A stretch of DNA of 7,211 bases from a bacterium (lineage in GTDB: Bacteria; Chloroflexota; Dormibacteria; UBA8260; Bog-877). Both the position numbers and the translations under genes were made by a program. Within the stretch, counting starts at the first letter, position 1. Every line of letters begins with the position of its first letter. The stretch is from the NCBI GenBank assembly GCA_021791455.1, contig JAJYWM010000339.1, forward strand, positions 1 to 7,211. Direction: 5' to 3'. The notes below the pieces were generated by a model. That model was not told where the DNA came from, made no database searches, and saw only the letters and a list, made by a program, of their open reading frames with translations. This document shows positions 1 to 7,211 of the stretch, piece after piece.

Positions 1-85
1 CGTCTGCCCCACGGAGGACGATGAAGTCACAGTCACCACGGAACAGCGGCTTCTGACTGGTGAGCAGCCTGGTTGCGACACCCAC
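1..85 (-). CDS. atpC: F1 ATP synthase subunit epsilon, N-terminal part (cut by window edge)
   Basis: Epsilon binds gamma at the foot of the central stalk and couples or inhibits rotation. Only the first 28 codons are present; the gene continues beyond base 1. Translation from a GTG at 83-85 gives VGVATRLLTSQKPLFRGDCD followed by FIVLRGAD. This matches the opening beta-strand of the epsilon N-terminal beta-sandwich, where the usual pattern is a V/L-x-T-P-x-x-x-L-F-x-G-x-x-D-F-I/V-x-x-R stretch. No start codon lies in frame immediately upstream. A GGAGG about 12 nt ahead, inside the end of atpD, is a slightly distant ribosome binding site. The gene follows the atpD stop after one base, the normal atpD-atpC order. 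The identification rests on a short stretch plus position, but both agree. Confidence 0.85.
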   Translation of the reverse strand, partial: MGVATRLLTSQKPLFRGDCDFIVLRGAD

Positions 86-86
86 G

Positions 87-2415
<2,329 letters not shown>

Positions 2416-2424
2416 AGGGCTCCC

Positions 2425-3960
2425 TCAGCTGCCTTCGGCAGCCGCGGCCGGGCCCATATCGAATCCCTGGTTGAATTCCTCGATCACGGACCTCAACTCC
2501 GCCTGCATCTGCTCGTCGAGAGCCTTGCGCTCCTCGATCGCCTGCTCCAAAGGCCCGTGGGTCTGGCCCACCCAGCGCCGGAACTGCTGGTCCCACTCGC
2601 CGATCCTGTCCACCGGGACCCGGTCCAGATAGCCGTTGGTGCCGGCGAAGATGGTCATCACCTGGTGGGCCAGGGAGACCGGCTGGTACTGATCCTGCTT
2701 GAGCAGCTCGGTCAGGCGCCTGCCCCGCTCCAGCTGATCCCGAGTGGACTTGTCCAGGTCCGAAGAGAACTGGGCGAAGGCCGCCAGGGCCCGGAACTGG
2801 GCCAGGTCCAGCCGCATTCCTCCCGCCACCGATCTCATGGCCTTGGTCATGGCGTCCCCACCCACCCGGCTCACCGACAGACCGACCGAGATCGCGGGCC
2901 TTGTGCCCGCATAGAAGAGGTCCCCCTCGAGATAGATCTGCCCATCGGTGATGGAGATGACGTTGGTCGGGATGTAGGCGGAGACGTCGTTGGCCTGGGT
3001 CTCGATGATCGGCAGCGCCGTCAGCGAACCTCCGCCCTTCTCCGCGGAGAGCCGGGCCGCCCGCTCCAGAAGCCGGGAATGCAGGTAGAACACGTCCCCT
3101 GGGTAGGCCTCCCTTCCCGGAGGACGGCGCAGCGCCAGGGAGATCTCGCGGTAGGCCCAGGCGTGCTTGCTGAGGTCGTCGTAGACCACCAGGGCATCCT
3201 CACCGCGCTCCATGAACCACTCCCCCATCGTGCAGGCGGAGTACGGCGCCAGATACTGCAGCGCGGCCGGCTCCGCCGCGGTGGCGGACACGATGATGGT
3301 GTGCTCCAGCGCCCCGTACTCCTCCAGCAGGGCCGCGGTGCGCGCCACCGAGGTGGCGGTCTGACCGATCGCCACATAGATGCAGGTCAGGTTCTTGCCC
3401 TTCTGATTGATGATGGTGTCGATCGCGATGGCCGTCTTGCCGATCTGGCGGTCCCCGATTAACAGCTCACGCTGGCCCCTGCCGATCGGCACCAGGGCGT
3501 CGATCGCCTTGATCCCGGTAGCGACCGGAGTGTCCACCGGCTGGCGGTCGACCACCCCCGGCGCGGGCCGCTCCATGGGCCAGCGCTCCTTGGTCGCGAT
3601 CTCCCCCTTGCCGTCGATCGGCTCCCCGAGGGCATTGACCACCCGGCCCACCAGTTCCCGCCCCACCGGCACCTCCACGATCCGGCCGGTGGTGCGCACC
3701 TCGTCGCCCTCGCTGAGCTCCGTGTAAGGCCCCATCACGATGGCGCGGACCAGATCCTCCTCGAGGTTCAGCGCCATCCCGTAGACCCCCTTGGGGAACT
3801 CCAGCAGCTCTCCCGCCATCGCCCCGTCCAGCCCGTACACCTGGGCGATGCCGTCGGCGAGGGCGGTTATGACGCCAGACTGCGCGGTGACCACCGGGGC
3901 GTCGAAGTCGGCGATCTTGCTCTTGATGATCTTGCCTATGTCGTCGGCACTGAGGCTCAT
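2425..3960 (-). CDS. atpA: F1 ATP synthase regulatory subunit alpha
   Basis: Alpha alternates with beta in the F1 head. It binds nucleotide at non-catalytic sites and supplies the arginine finger to the catalytic sites. The protein is 511 residues, the usual length. Visible features are the N-terminal helix that meets the delta subunit ([17 protein letters not shown], 4-20), a beta-barrel domain up to about residue 95, Walker A GDRQIGKT (169-176, K175), Walker B ALVVYDD (256-262), and SVSRVGG (362-368) with the arginine finger R365. The start is the ATG at 3958-3960, with AGGAG at 3964-3968 built into the atpH stop and 3 nt spacing. One oddity is the [10 protein letters not shown] stretch (355-364): the fourth position is Ser where the alpha/beta family signature allows Asp, Asn or His. 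Confidence 0.97.
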   Translation of the reverse strand: MSLSADDIGKIIKSKIADFDAPVVTAQSGVITALADGIAQVYGLDGAMAGELLEFPKGVYGMALNLEEDLVRAIVMGPYTELSEGDEVRTTGRIVEVPVGRELVGRVVNALGEPIDGKGEIATKERWPMERPAPGVVDRQPVDTPVATGIKAIDALVPIGRGQRELLIGDRQIGKTAIAIDTIINQKGKNLTCIYVAIGQTATSVARTAALLEEYGALEHTIIVSATAAEPAALQYLAPYSACTMGEWFMERGEDALVVYDDLSKHAWAYREISLALRRPPGREAYPGDVFYLHSRLLERAARLSAEKGGGSLTALPIIETQANDVSAYIPTNVISITDGQIYLEGDLFYAGTRPAISVGLSVSRVGGDAMTKAMRSVAGGMRLDLAQFRALAAFAQFSSDLDKSTRDQLERGRRLTELLKQDQYQPVSLAHQVMTIFAGTNGYLDRVPVDRIGEWDQQFRRWVGQTHGPLEQAIEERKALDEQMQAELRSVIEEFNQGFDMGPAAAAEGS

Positions 3961-3967
3961 GGTCTCC

Positions 3968-4543
3968 TCACGAAGAATGGACTTCTGTCAGCATCTCGCG
4001 GCGCAGCTGCTGGAGCTTGGTCTTGAGACTCGCGTCGAAGACCCGATCCCCCACCCGCACCACCGCCCCGCCCAGCAGGGAGGGGTCCACCTGGGCTTGA
4101 AAGTTGACCTGGACCCCGAGCCGGTGCGAGAGCTCCTGGGAGAACCTCGTAAGCTCTTCGGGATCCACCTCCACCGCAGTTGAGAGCTGGGCCTTCACCC
4201 TGCCCTCCTTCCGGTCCACGAGGTCCTGATAGCCGGCCTCGATCGCCGCCAGCATCGCGGTGCGGCGGCTCTGGATGAGGAGGCGGAGTAGATTGGCGGC
4301 CTCCCTGTCGACCTTGGGAGCCTCCTTCAGGACCGCTCCGGCCAGCTCCAGTCGCTGCGCCGCGGAAAACTCCGGGCTCGCGATCGCCCGGCCCAACTCG
4401 GTGCCCTCCACCAGCCCACGCAGCTGGCCTAGCCGCTCCTGCCAGCCGGCGAAGGTACCCTCCTGCTCGGCCAGCTCGAAGAGCGCCTGGGCATAATGCC
4501 GCGCCGTGCTGGGAACCCGCGGGCTCTCCGCAACCTCAGGCAC
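3968..4543 (-). CDS. atpH: F1 ATP synthase subunit delta (OSCP-type stator cap)
   Basis: Delta sits on top of the F1 head and ties it to the b-subunit stalk. The protein is 191 residues, slightly above the usual 175-185. The N-terminal helical domain begins near residue 13 with [17 protein letters not shown], the typical opening. The C-terminal domain holds the OSCP/delta signature region [20 protein letters not shown] (152-171), followed by [14 protein letters not shown]. The start is a GTG at 4541-4543. It lies inside the end of atpF, overlapping it by 8 nt in another frame, with AAGGAGGT at 4552-4559 as the ribosome binding site 8 nt upstream. The first 12 residues precede the conserved helix and look like a short flexible tail. 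The overlap suggests translational coupling with b, its binding partner. Confidence 0.94.
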   Translation of the reverse strand: MPEVAESPRVPSTARHYAQALFELAEQEGTFAGWQERLGQLRGLVEGTELGRAIASPEFSAAQRLELAGAVLKEAPKVDREAANLLRLLIQSRRTAMLAAIEAGYQDLVDRKEGRVKAQLSTAVEVDPEELTRFSQELSHRLGVQVNFQAQVDPSLLGGAVVRVGDRVFDASLKTKLQQLRREMLTEVHSS

Positions 4544-5039
4544 TGAGGTCGACCTCCTTCAGGGCCTGATCTATCAGCCGCCGCTGCCTGGTTGGGTCGA
4601 GTTCCTCCTGCAGCACCTTGGTGGTGGCGAGCATCACCAGGTCCGCCGCCTGCCGTCGCAGCTCCAGCACCGCCTGCTCCCGCTCCCGGGCCAGCTCCTG
4701 ACGGGCGCGCTCCAGCATCGCCTGTTGTTCCTGCTCGCCCCGCTGGCGCAGCTCGTCGCGGAGCTGCTCCCCAAGCTGCTGGGCTCGATCCAGGATCTCC
4801 TGCGCCTTGGCCCTCGCCTCGGCCATCTCCTCGCGCTCGGAGACCCTGGCCTGCTCCGCCTCCTGGCGGGCGGACTCCGCCTCGCCCAGAGCCTGGGCGA
4901 TCTGCGCCTGGCGGGCCCGGATCGCCTTGTCCAGCGGGGGGAAGACAAAGCGGCGCAAGAGCCACAGGAGAGCCAGGAATACGACGATCTCGACGATGAA
5001 CGTCGCGTTGATGGCCAGCGGGTTGGCGGCTAGGACCAC
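4536..5039 (-). CDS. atpF: Fo ATP synthase subunit b (peripheral stalk)
   Basis: Subunit b is the elongated stator that links the membrane a subunit to delta and F1. The protein is 167 residues. A single membrane helix spans about residues 12-30 (ATFIVEIVVFLALLWLL). It is followed by RRFVFPPLDKAIRARQAQIA, a hinge typical of b, and then by a long highly charged helix rich in A, E, Q and R (about 40-145) that forms the dimeric coiled coil. The start is a GTG at 5037-5039. The TAG stop of atpE lies upstream in the same frame, separated by three codons, so the protein cannot begin earlier. No strong Shine-Dalgarno is present; only a loose GGGAAGTAGG precedes it, so initiation probably depends on ribosomes finishing atpE. 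Only one b-type gene is visible. Confidence 0.94.
   Translation of the reverse strand: MVLAANPLAINATFIVEIVVFLALLWLLRRFVFPPLDKAIRARQAQIAQALGEAESARQEAEQARVSEREEMAEARAKAQEILDRAQQLGEQLRDELRQRGEQEQQAMLERARQELAREREQAVLELRRQAADLVMLATTKVLQEELDPTRQRRLIDQALKEVDLSA
4552..4559 (-). promoter_or_regulatory. Ribosome binding site for atpH inside atpF
   Basis: AAGGAGGT ends 8 nt before the GTG start of atpH. It lies within the last codons of atpF (encoding KEVD), so the end of b is constrained by both its protein sequence and this signal. Confidence 0.75.
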
Positions 5040-5048
5040 GGCTTTGGC

Positions 5049-5291
5049 CTACTTCCCGGCCAGCGCGATGAAGACGAACATCAGGGCCAGGTTGATGAAG
5101 TAGACGGCCTCCGCCAGACCTACCGTCAGGAAGGTCCAGGTGAGCAGCCTTCCCTGCGCTTCCGGCTGGCGAGCGATGCCGGCGATCAGCTGAGCCCCGG
5201 CGAGTCCGTCTCCGATGGCGGCCCCGACGGCGCCGACGCCGGTGCCGATCATGGCTCCGGCGTACACCTCTGCATGTGCGGTCGTTAGCAA
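5049..5291 (-). CDS. atpE: Fo ATP synthase subunit c (rotor ring proteolipid)
   Basis: Subunit c forms the membrane ring that carries protons and drives rotation. The 80-residue protein is a two-helix hairpin. Helix 1 is about 10-40 and glycine-rich ([14 protein letters not shown]). The polar loop is ARQPEAQGR (40-48), and helix 2 is about 50-76. The ion-binding carboxylate is E61 in [14 protein letters not shown]62 follows where sodium-type rings carry Ser or Thr, so the ring is inferred to use protons. The sequence closely resembles mycobacterial c, including D28, Y64, I66 and N67. The start is a TTG at 5289-5291, chosen because GGGAGGAG at 5297-5304 lies at good spacing (5 nt) and because it gives the expected N-terminus. 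An ATG at codon 14 would cut into helix 1. Confidence 0.95.
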   Translation of the reverse strand: MLTTAHAEVYAGAMIGTGVGAVGAAIGDGLAGAQLIAGIARQPEAQGRLLTWTFLTVGLAEAVYFINLALMFVFIALAGK

Positions 5292-5304
5292 GTGTTCTCC
5301 TCCC
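5292..5304 (-). promoter_or_regulatory. Strong ribosome binding site for atpE
   Basis: GGGAGGAG at 5297-5304 is followed by a short AACAC spacer and the TTG start. Among the Fo genes this is the strongest match to the anti-Shine-Dalgarno. That fits the need to make about ten c subunits per complex and supports TTG as the real start. Confidence 0.75.
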
Positions 5305-5317
5305 AGGTCTTAGTTGC

Positions 5318-5330
5318 GGCGCTGGGCGCC
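5318..5330 (-). promoter_or_regulatory. Small hairpin directly after the atpB stop
   Basis: The arms 5318-5322 and 5326-5330 are perfect inverted repeats (GGCGC and GCGCC) around a 3-nt loop. In the transcript the hairpin begins at the base after the atpB TAG and ends 13 nt before the atpE binding site. There is no U-run after it, so it is not a standard terminator. It may protect or process the mRNA between the single-copy a subunit and the multi-copy c subunit. Five GC pairs can also arise by chance in DNA this rich in G and C. Confidence 0.4.
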
Positions 5331-6089
5331 CTAGCTGCTGGCGGTCTCGGTAGCCTGATGGTCCTCGGTCATGGTCGCCATGCTGAGGTAGATCACCGTC
5401 AGCAGGGCGAAGATGAAGGCCTGGATCACGTCCACGAACAGGCCTTCGAAGAGCTTCCAGATTCCATTGAAGACGAATCCGATGTAGATGGGCAGGATGG
5501 CGATGATCTCGAGCATGAGGGCGGCGGCGAACATGTTGCCGAAGAGACGCAGCGCCAGCGAGATCGGGTAGGAGATCTGCGCGATCACGTTGATCGGCAC
5601 CAGCAGGATGTACATGAACCAGGGCAATCCGTCCGGGTGCACATAGTTCGTCTTGAGATAGCCTCCGAAGCCGCGCCGGCGAATGGAGGTCACGTGAACC
5701 ATCAGGATCACGATGATGGCCAGCGCCGCCGTGTCATTGACATCGGAGGTCGGCGAGGTCAGCCTGCCCCCGGTCGGGATCAGCTCCAACCAGTTGCTGA
5801 CCAGGATGTAGAAGAAGAGCACCACCACCAGGGGCACCACCCAGCGCGCGAACGGCCCGATCATGCGCGTGATGTAGTCGTCGACCGTCGTCCACACCAT
5901 CTCGATGGCGGCCTGGAAGCGGCCGGGGACGCCGCTCGTGATGCGGGTCTTGAGGTAGAAGCCCGAGACCAGCACGATCATGAACGCGACCCCGGAGCTG
6001 ATTAGGGTGTCGAGGTAGATTGTCTGGCCGAGGATGTGGCCGACCCAGTGGTTGCCGACCGCGATCTGGGTCAGGACCAGCGGCTTCAT
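5331..6089 (-). CDS. atpB: Fo ATP synthase subunit a (proton channel stator)
   Basis: Subunit a provides the two proton half-channels next to the c-ring. The protein is 252 residues with about five to six hydrophobic segments (about 25-46, 83-104, 119-135, 158-178, 184-205, 217-238). The diagnostic helix is PISLALRLFGNMFA (175-188), with the essential arginine R181 (E. coli R210) and N185. The final helix QAFIFALLTVIYLSMA (223-238) is also typical, with Q223 equivalent to E. coli Q252. The N-terminal region PGRFQAAIEMVW is a common bacterial pattern. The ATG start at 6087-6089 overlaps the upstream atpI-like stop as ATGA. The Shine-Dalgarno is poor, so coupling is likely. The positions equivalent to E. 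coli E219 and H245 are A190 and G216, with E215 beside the latter. Confidence 0.96.
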   Translation of the reverse strand: MKPLVLTQIAVGNHWVGHILGQTIYLDTLISSGVAFMIVLVSGFYLKTRITSGVPGRFQAAIEMVWTTVDDYITRMIGPFARWVVPLVVVLFFYILVSNWLELIPTGGRLTSPTSDVNDTAALAIIVILMVHVTSIRRRGFGGYLKTNYVHPDGLPWFMYILLVPINVIAQISYPISLALRLFGNMFAAALMLEIIAILPIYIGFVFNGIWKLFEGLFVDVIQAFIFALLTVIYLSMATMTEDHQATETASS

Positions 6090-6451
6090 CTGGTGCTCAT
6101 CCGGACTCCCAGGCGGAGCACGGCGCCGACCTGGGCCAGGTGCGTGACCAGCAGGCCCAGCAGGGCCCAGACCCCGATAGGCCCCAGCACCACCACCAGG
6201 GCCGCCATCGCCACCGTGATCACGGCGAGCCGGGGCAGGCTCGAGCCGAGGAATGCGATCGGCGAGCGCTTGAGGGCAAACACCGCCAGTTGCAGATTGC
6301 CCACGCCCACCAGCCCACCTGCCGCGGCCAGCCCGCCACCGACCGGCCCGGCCACCACAAAGCCGGCGGCGGCCACGACCACGACCGCGGTGACGGCGGC
6401 GAGCCAGGCGGACCTTACCGCCCCCGCCATCTCGTCAACGTTCTGCACCAT
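6086..6451 (-). CDS. atpI: AtpI-like ATP synthase membrane protein
   Basis: AtpI-family proteins are small membrane proteins at the head of atp operons. In some species they help c-ring assembly, but they are often dispensable. This one is 121 residues with four predicted membrane helices (about 13-34, 36-60, 73-89, 91-113), many Gly and Ala residues, and basic residues at the helix ends (KRS at 61-63, R74, R113, R117). The assignment rests mainly on topology, size and position just before atpB, because this family has little sequence conservation. The ATG at 6449-6451 shares one base with the stop of the preceding gene, with AGGGA at 6455-6459 upstream. The frame stays open much further upstream, but that part overlaps the atpZ-like gene and the intergenic region and is a composition effect. 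Confidence 0.75.
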   Translation of the reverse strand: MVQNVDEMAGAVRSAWLAAVTAVVVVAAAGFVVAGPVGGGLAAAGGLVGVGNLQLAVFALKRSPIAFLGSSLPRLAVITVAMAALVVVLGPIGVWALLGLLVTHLAQVGAVLRLGVRMSTR

Positions 6452-6687
6452 CAATCCCTGTGTTCCCGATATACGGAGAGTCCGCGGTAAACGGCCAGAG
6501 AGCCCCCCACCATGCCCACCAGCAGCCCCGTGAGCGTGAGCCACGGGAGTGTGTGGAAATGCTGGTCCAGCAGCACCCCGGCCACGACCCCAATTACGAC
6601 CGTGATCGAGAAGACTCCTACCAAGGCGAGGGCTCCTCCGGGACCCGCTACTCCCCCGGGCCGCTTCGGATCGCCCTCCAAGGACAA
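6451..6687 (-). CDS. atpZ: AtpZ-like protein, first gene of the operon
   Basis: This small protein (78 residues) has a short polar N-terminus and two membrane helices (about 19-40 and 50-68). They are joined by DQHFHTLPW (41-49), followed by LTLTGLLVGMVGG. The LDxxFxTxPWxTLxGLLxG pattern is typical of the AtpZ/ATPase gene 1 family, which acts with AtpI in c-ring assembly and has been linked to divalent cation supply in alkaliphilic Bacillus. The start is inferred as TTG at 6685-6687, because a TAA lies in frame five codons upstream and no ATG or GTG lies between that TAA and the TTG. No Shine-Dalgarno is present. A -10 element sits 9 nt upstream, so the mRNA may begin almost at this codon. 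A later TTG at codon 22 has a GGAGGA upstream but would remove the cytoplasmic tail. Confidence 0.75.
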   Translation of the reverse strand: MSLEGDPKRPGGVAGPGGALALVGVFSITVVIGVVAGVLLDQHFHTLPWLTLTGLLVGMVGGSLAVYRGLSVYREHRD

Positions 6688-6696
6688 ATCGCGGGG

Positions 6697-6705
6697 ATCT
6701 TACCA
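6697..6705 (-). promoter_or_regulatory. Predicted extended -10 promoter for the atp operon
   Basis: On the minus strand the sequence reads TGGTAAGAT: a TGn extension followed by a TAAGAT -10 hexamer at 6697-6702. No convincing -35 lies 17-18 nt upstream; that region contains a G-rich tract instead. A start about 7 nt downstream falls at 6689-6690, which leaves only 2 to 3 nt before the TTG of the atpZ-like gene. This is the only promoter-like element I see for the operon. Confidence 0.5.
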
Positions 6706-6770
6706 TGCCCCCCACCCCTGCTGGCGCGATCGATCTTGGGACGCGGGGCGGTCCCACTGTCTCTTGAGCG

Positions 6771-6789
6771 CGGGCCCTAAACTGGCCCG
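6771..6789. repeat. 6-bp inverted repeat flanking the plus-strand -10
   Basis: CGGGCC at 6771-6776 and GGCCCG at 6784-6789 are perfect inverted copies with 7 bases between them, and the TAAACT -10 lies in that spacer. It could be an operator for a dimeric repressor or a chance GC-rich palindrome. There is no independent support. Confidence 0.35.
6778..6783 (+). promoter_or_regulatory. Predicted -10 element for the leaderless glycosyltransferase gene
   Basis: TAAACT fits the TANNNT -10 pattern of high-GC bacteria. It is followed by exactly six bases and then the GTG at 6790, so the expected transcription start coincides with the first base of the start codon. No Shine-Dalgarno precedes the GTG, as expected for a leaderless mRNA. 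A clear -35 is not visible. Confidence 0.5.
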
Positions 6790-7211
6790 GTGGCGATCGG
6801 TATCGATGCCAGCCGGGCGTTCCAGAAGGAGCCGACGGGAATTGGCGTCTACTCCACAGAGGTCGTCTCCGGCCTGATCGCGGACCAACCAGCACCCCTG
6901 GTCCTCTACCTCAACGCCGCCCATCCCCCTGAGCACGCCCCCAGCCCGGGATCCGCCAGCCACTGGAGAGCCCTGCCCCTGCCACGCGGTTGGACCAGGC
7001 TGCGGCTGGCCAGGGAGATCCAGCGACGCCCGCCGGAGCTCCTCTTCGTCCCCGCCTACCGCCTTCCCCCGGGGCGGCTGCCCCGCTCCGTGGTGACGAT
7101 CCACGGGGTGGAGCACCGCCTGGCCCCAGCGGCCTACCCAGGCTCGGCCGGCCGCTCAGTCGACGGCTTCGTGAGAGATCCCCTGCGCCTCGCCGACCGC
7201 ATCATCATCCC
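6790..7211 (+). CDS. GT4-like glycosyltransferase, N-terminal part (cut by window edge)
   Basis: This is the start of a probable glycosyltransferase of the GT-B fold, group 1/GT4 type. These enzymes move a sugar from a nucleotide-sugar donor to a lipid or polysaccharide acceptor. About 140 codons are present and the gene continues past the window end. The N-terminus MAIGIDASRAFQKEPTGIGV has the IGIDA strand and the PTGIG loop (15-19) usual in this family. Further on are PPELLFVPAYRLP (81-93), VVTIHGVEHR (101-110, with H105 in the common TIHD/TIHG position) and ADRIII (135-140), where family members usually read ADRIIAPS. The start is the GTG at 6790-6792. It is divergent from the atp operon. 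Acceptor and pathway (cell-surface glycan or glycolipid) cannot be told from this fragment. Confidence 0.8.
   Translation, partial: MAIGIDASRAFQKEPTGIGVYSTEVVSGLIADQPAPLVLYLNAAHPPEHAPSPGSASHWRALPLPRGWTRLRLAREIQRRPPELLFVPAYRLPPGRLPRSVVTIHGVEHRLAPAAYPGSAGRSVDGFVRDPLRLADRIII

Larger units (their letters stand above)
6688..6789. other. Divergent intergenic region between atp operon and glycosyltransferase gene
   Basis: These 102 bases separate two genes transcribed away from each other. They hold an outward -10 element for each gene (6697-6702 minus, 6778-6783 plus), a G-rich tract on the minus strand (complement of 6706-6719), and an inverted repeat around the plus-strand -10. No coding sequence is convincing here. 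Confidence 0.7.

Noticed and set aside
5318..5330. Hairpin after atpB as a transcription terminator
   Set aside because: The stem is only 5 bp and no U-run follows. It lies mid-operon, before an essential subunit gene with a strong ribosome binding site.
6706..6719. Possible G-quadruplex in the G-rich tract upstream of the atpZ-like gene
   Set aside because: Only two adjacent G-runs are present rather than four spaced ones, so an intramolecular quadruplex is not supported.
6452..6895. A long N-terminal extension of the atpI-like protein
   Set aside because: The extension overlaps the atpZ-like gene, the promoter region and the glycosyltransferase start, and has Arg/Gly/Pro-rich composition. 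The hydrophobic domain and a binding site begin at 6451.
6700..7116. A 138-codon minus-strand frame opposite the glycosyltransferase
   Set aside because: The plus-strand frame has recognisable glycosyltransferase motifs, while this one has none and overlaps the divergent promoters.

Overview
The window is almost entirely an F1Fo-ATP synthase (atp) operon on the minus strand, read from right to left. The order is atpZ-like, atpI-like, atpB (a), atpE (c), atpF (b), atpH (delta), atpA (alpha), atpG (gamma), atpD (beta), and the first 28 codons of atpC (epsilon), which runs off the left edge. A second transcription unit faces away from it on the right: the 5' part of a GT4-type glycosyltransferase on the plus strand, cut by the window end.

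The DNA is GC-rich, and seven of eleven start codons are GTG or TTG. The c subunit closely resembles the actinobacterial type (GDG in helix 1, ARQPEAQGR loop, [14 protein letters not shown] in helix 2). Both divergent genes appear to have leaderless or nearly leaderless starts placed just after a TANNNT -10 element. Together this suggests a high-GC member of Actinomycetota or a neighbouring terrabacterial phylum (Chloroflexota or Dormibacterota-like). The sequence does not settle which.

Layout: 1-85 atpC start; 87-1532 atpD; 1543-2415 atpG; 2425-3960 atpA; 3968-4543 atpH; 4536-5039 atpF; 5049-5291 atpE; 5292-5330 the longest gap inside the operon, with a small hairpin and a strong Shine-Dalgarno; 5331-6089 atpB; 6086-6451 atpI-like; 6451-6687 atpZ-like; 6688-6789 divergent promoter region; 6790-7211 glycosyltransferase. 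The genes are packed with overlaps of 1, 4 and 8 nt or gaps of 1 to 10 nt (39 nt before atpE), as expected for one translationally coupled transcript. The proteins form the membrane rotor and stator (a, b, c), the peripheral stalk cap (delta), the catalytic head (alpha, beta), the central shaft (gamma, epsilon), and two small membrane proteins linked to c-ring assembly.

I found no mobile element, CRISPR array, RNA gene or new defence-type system. The second-look items are the paired leaderless promoters, stop codons built into ribosome binding sites, the atpB-atpE hairpin, and unusual residues in beta, alpha, a and c.
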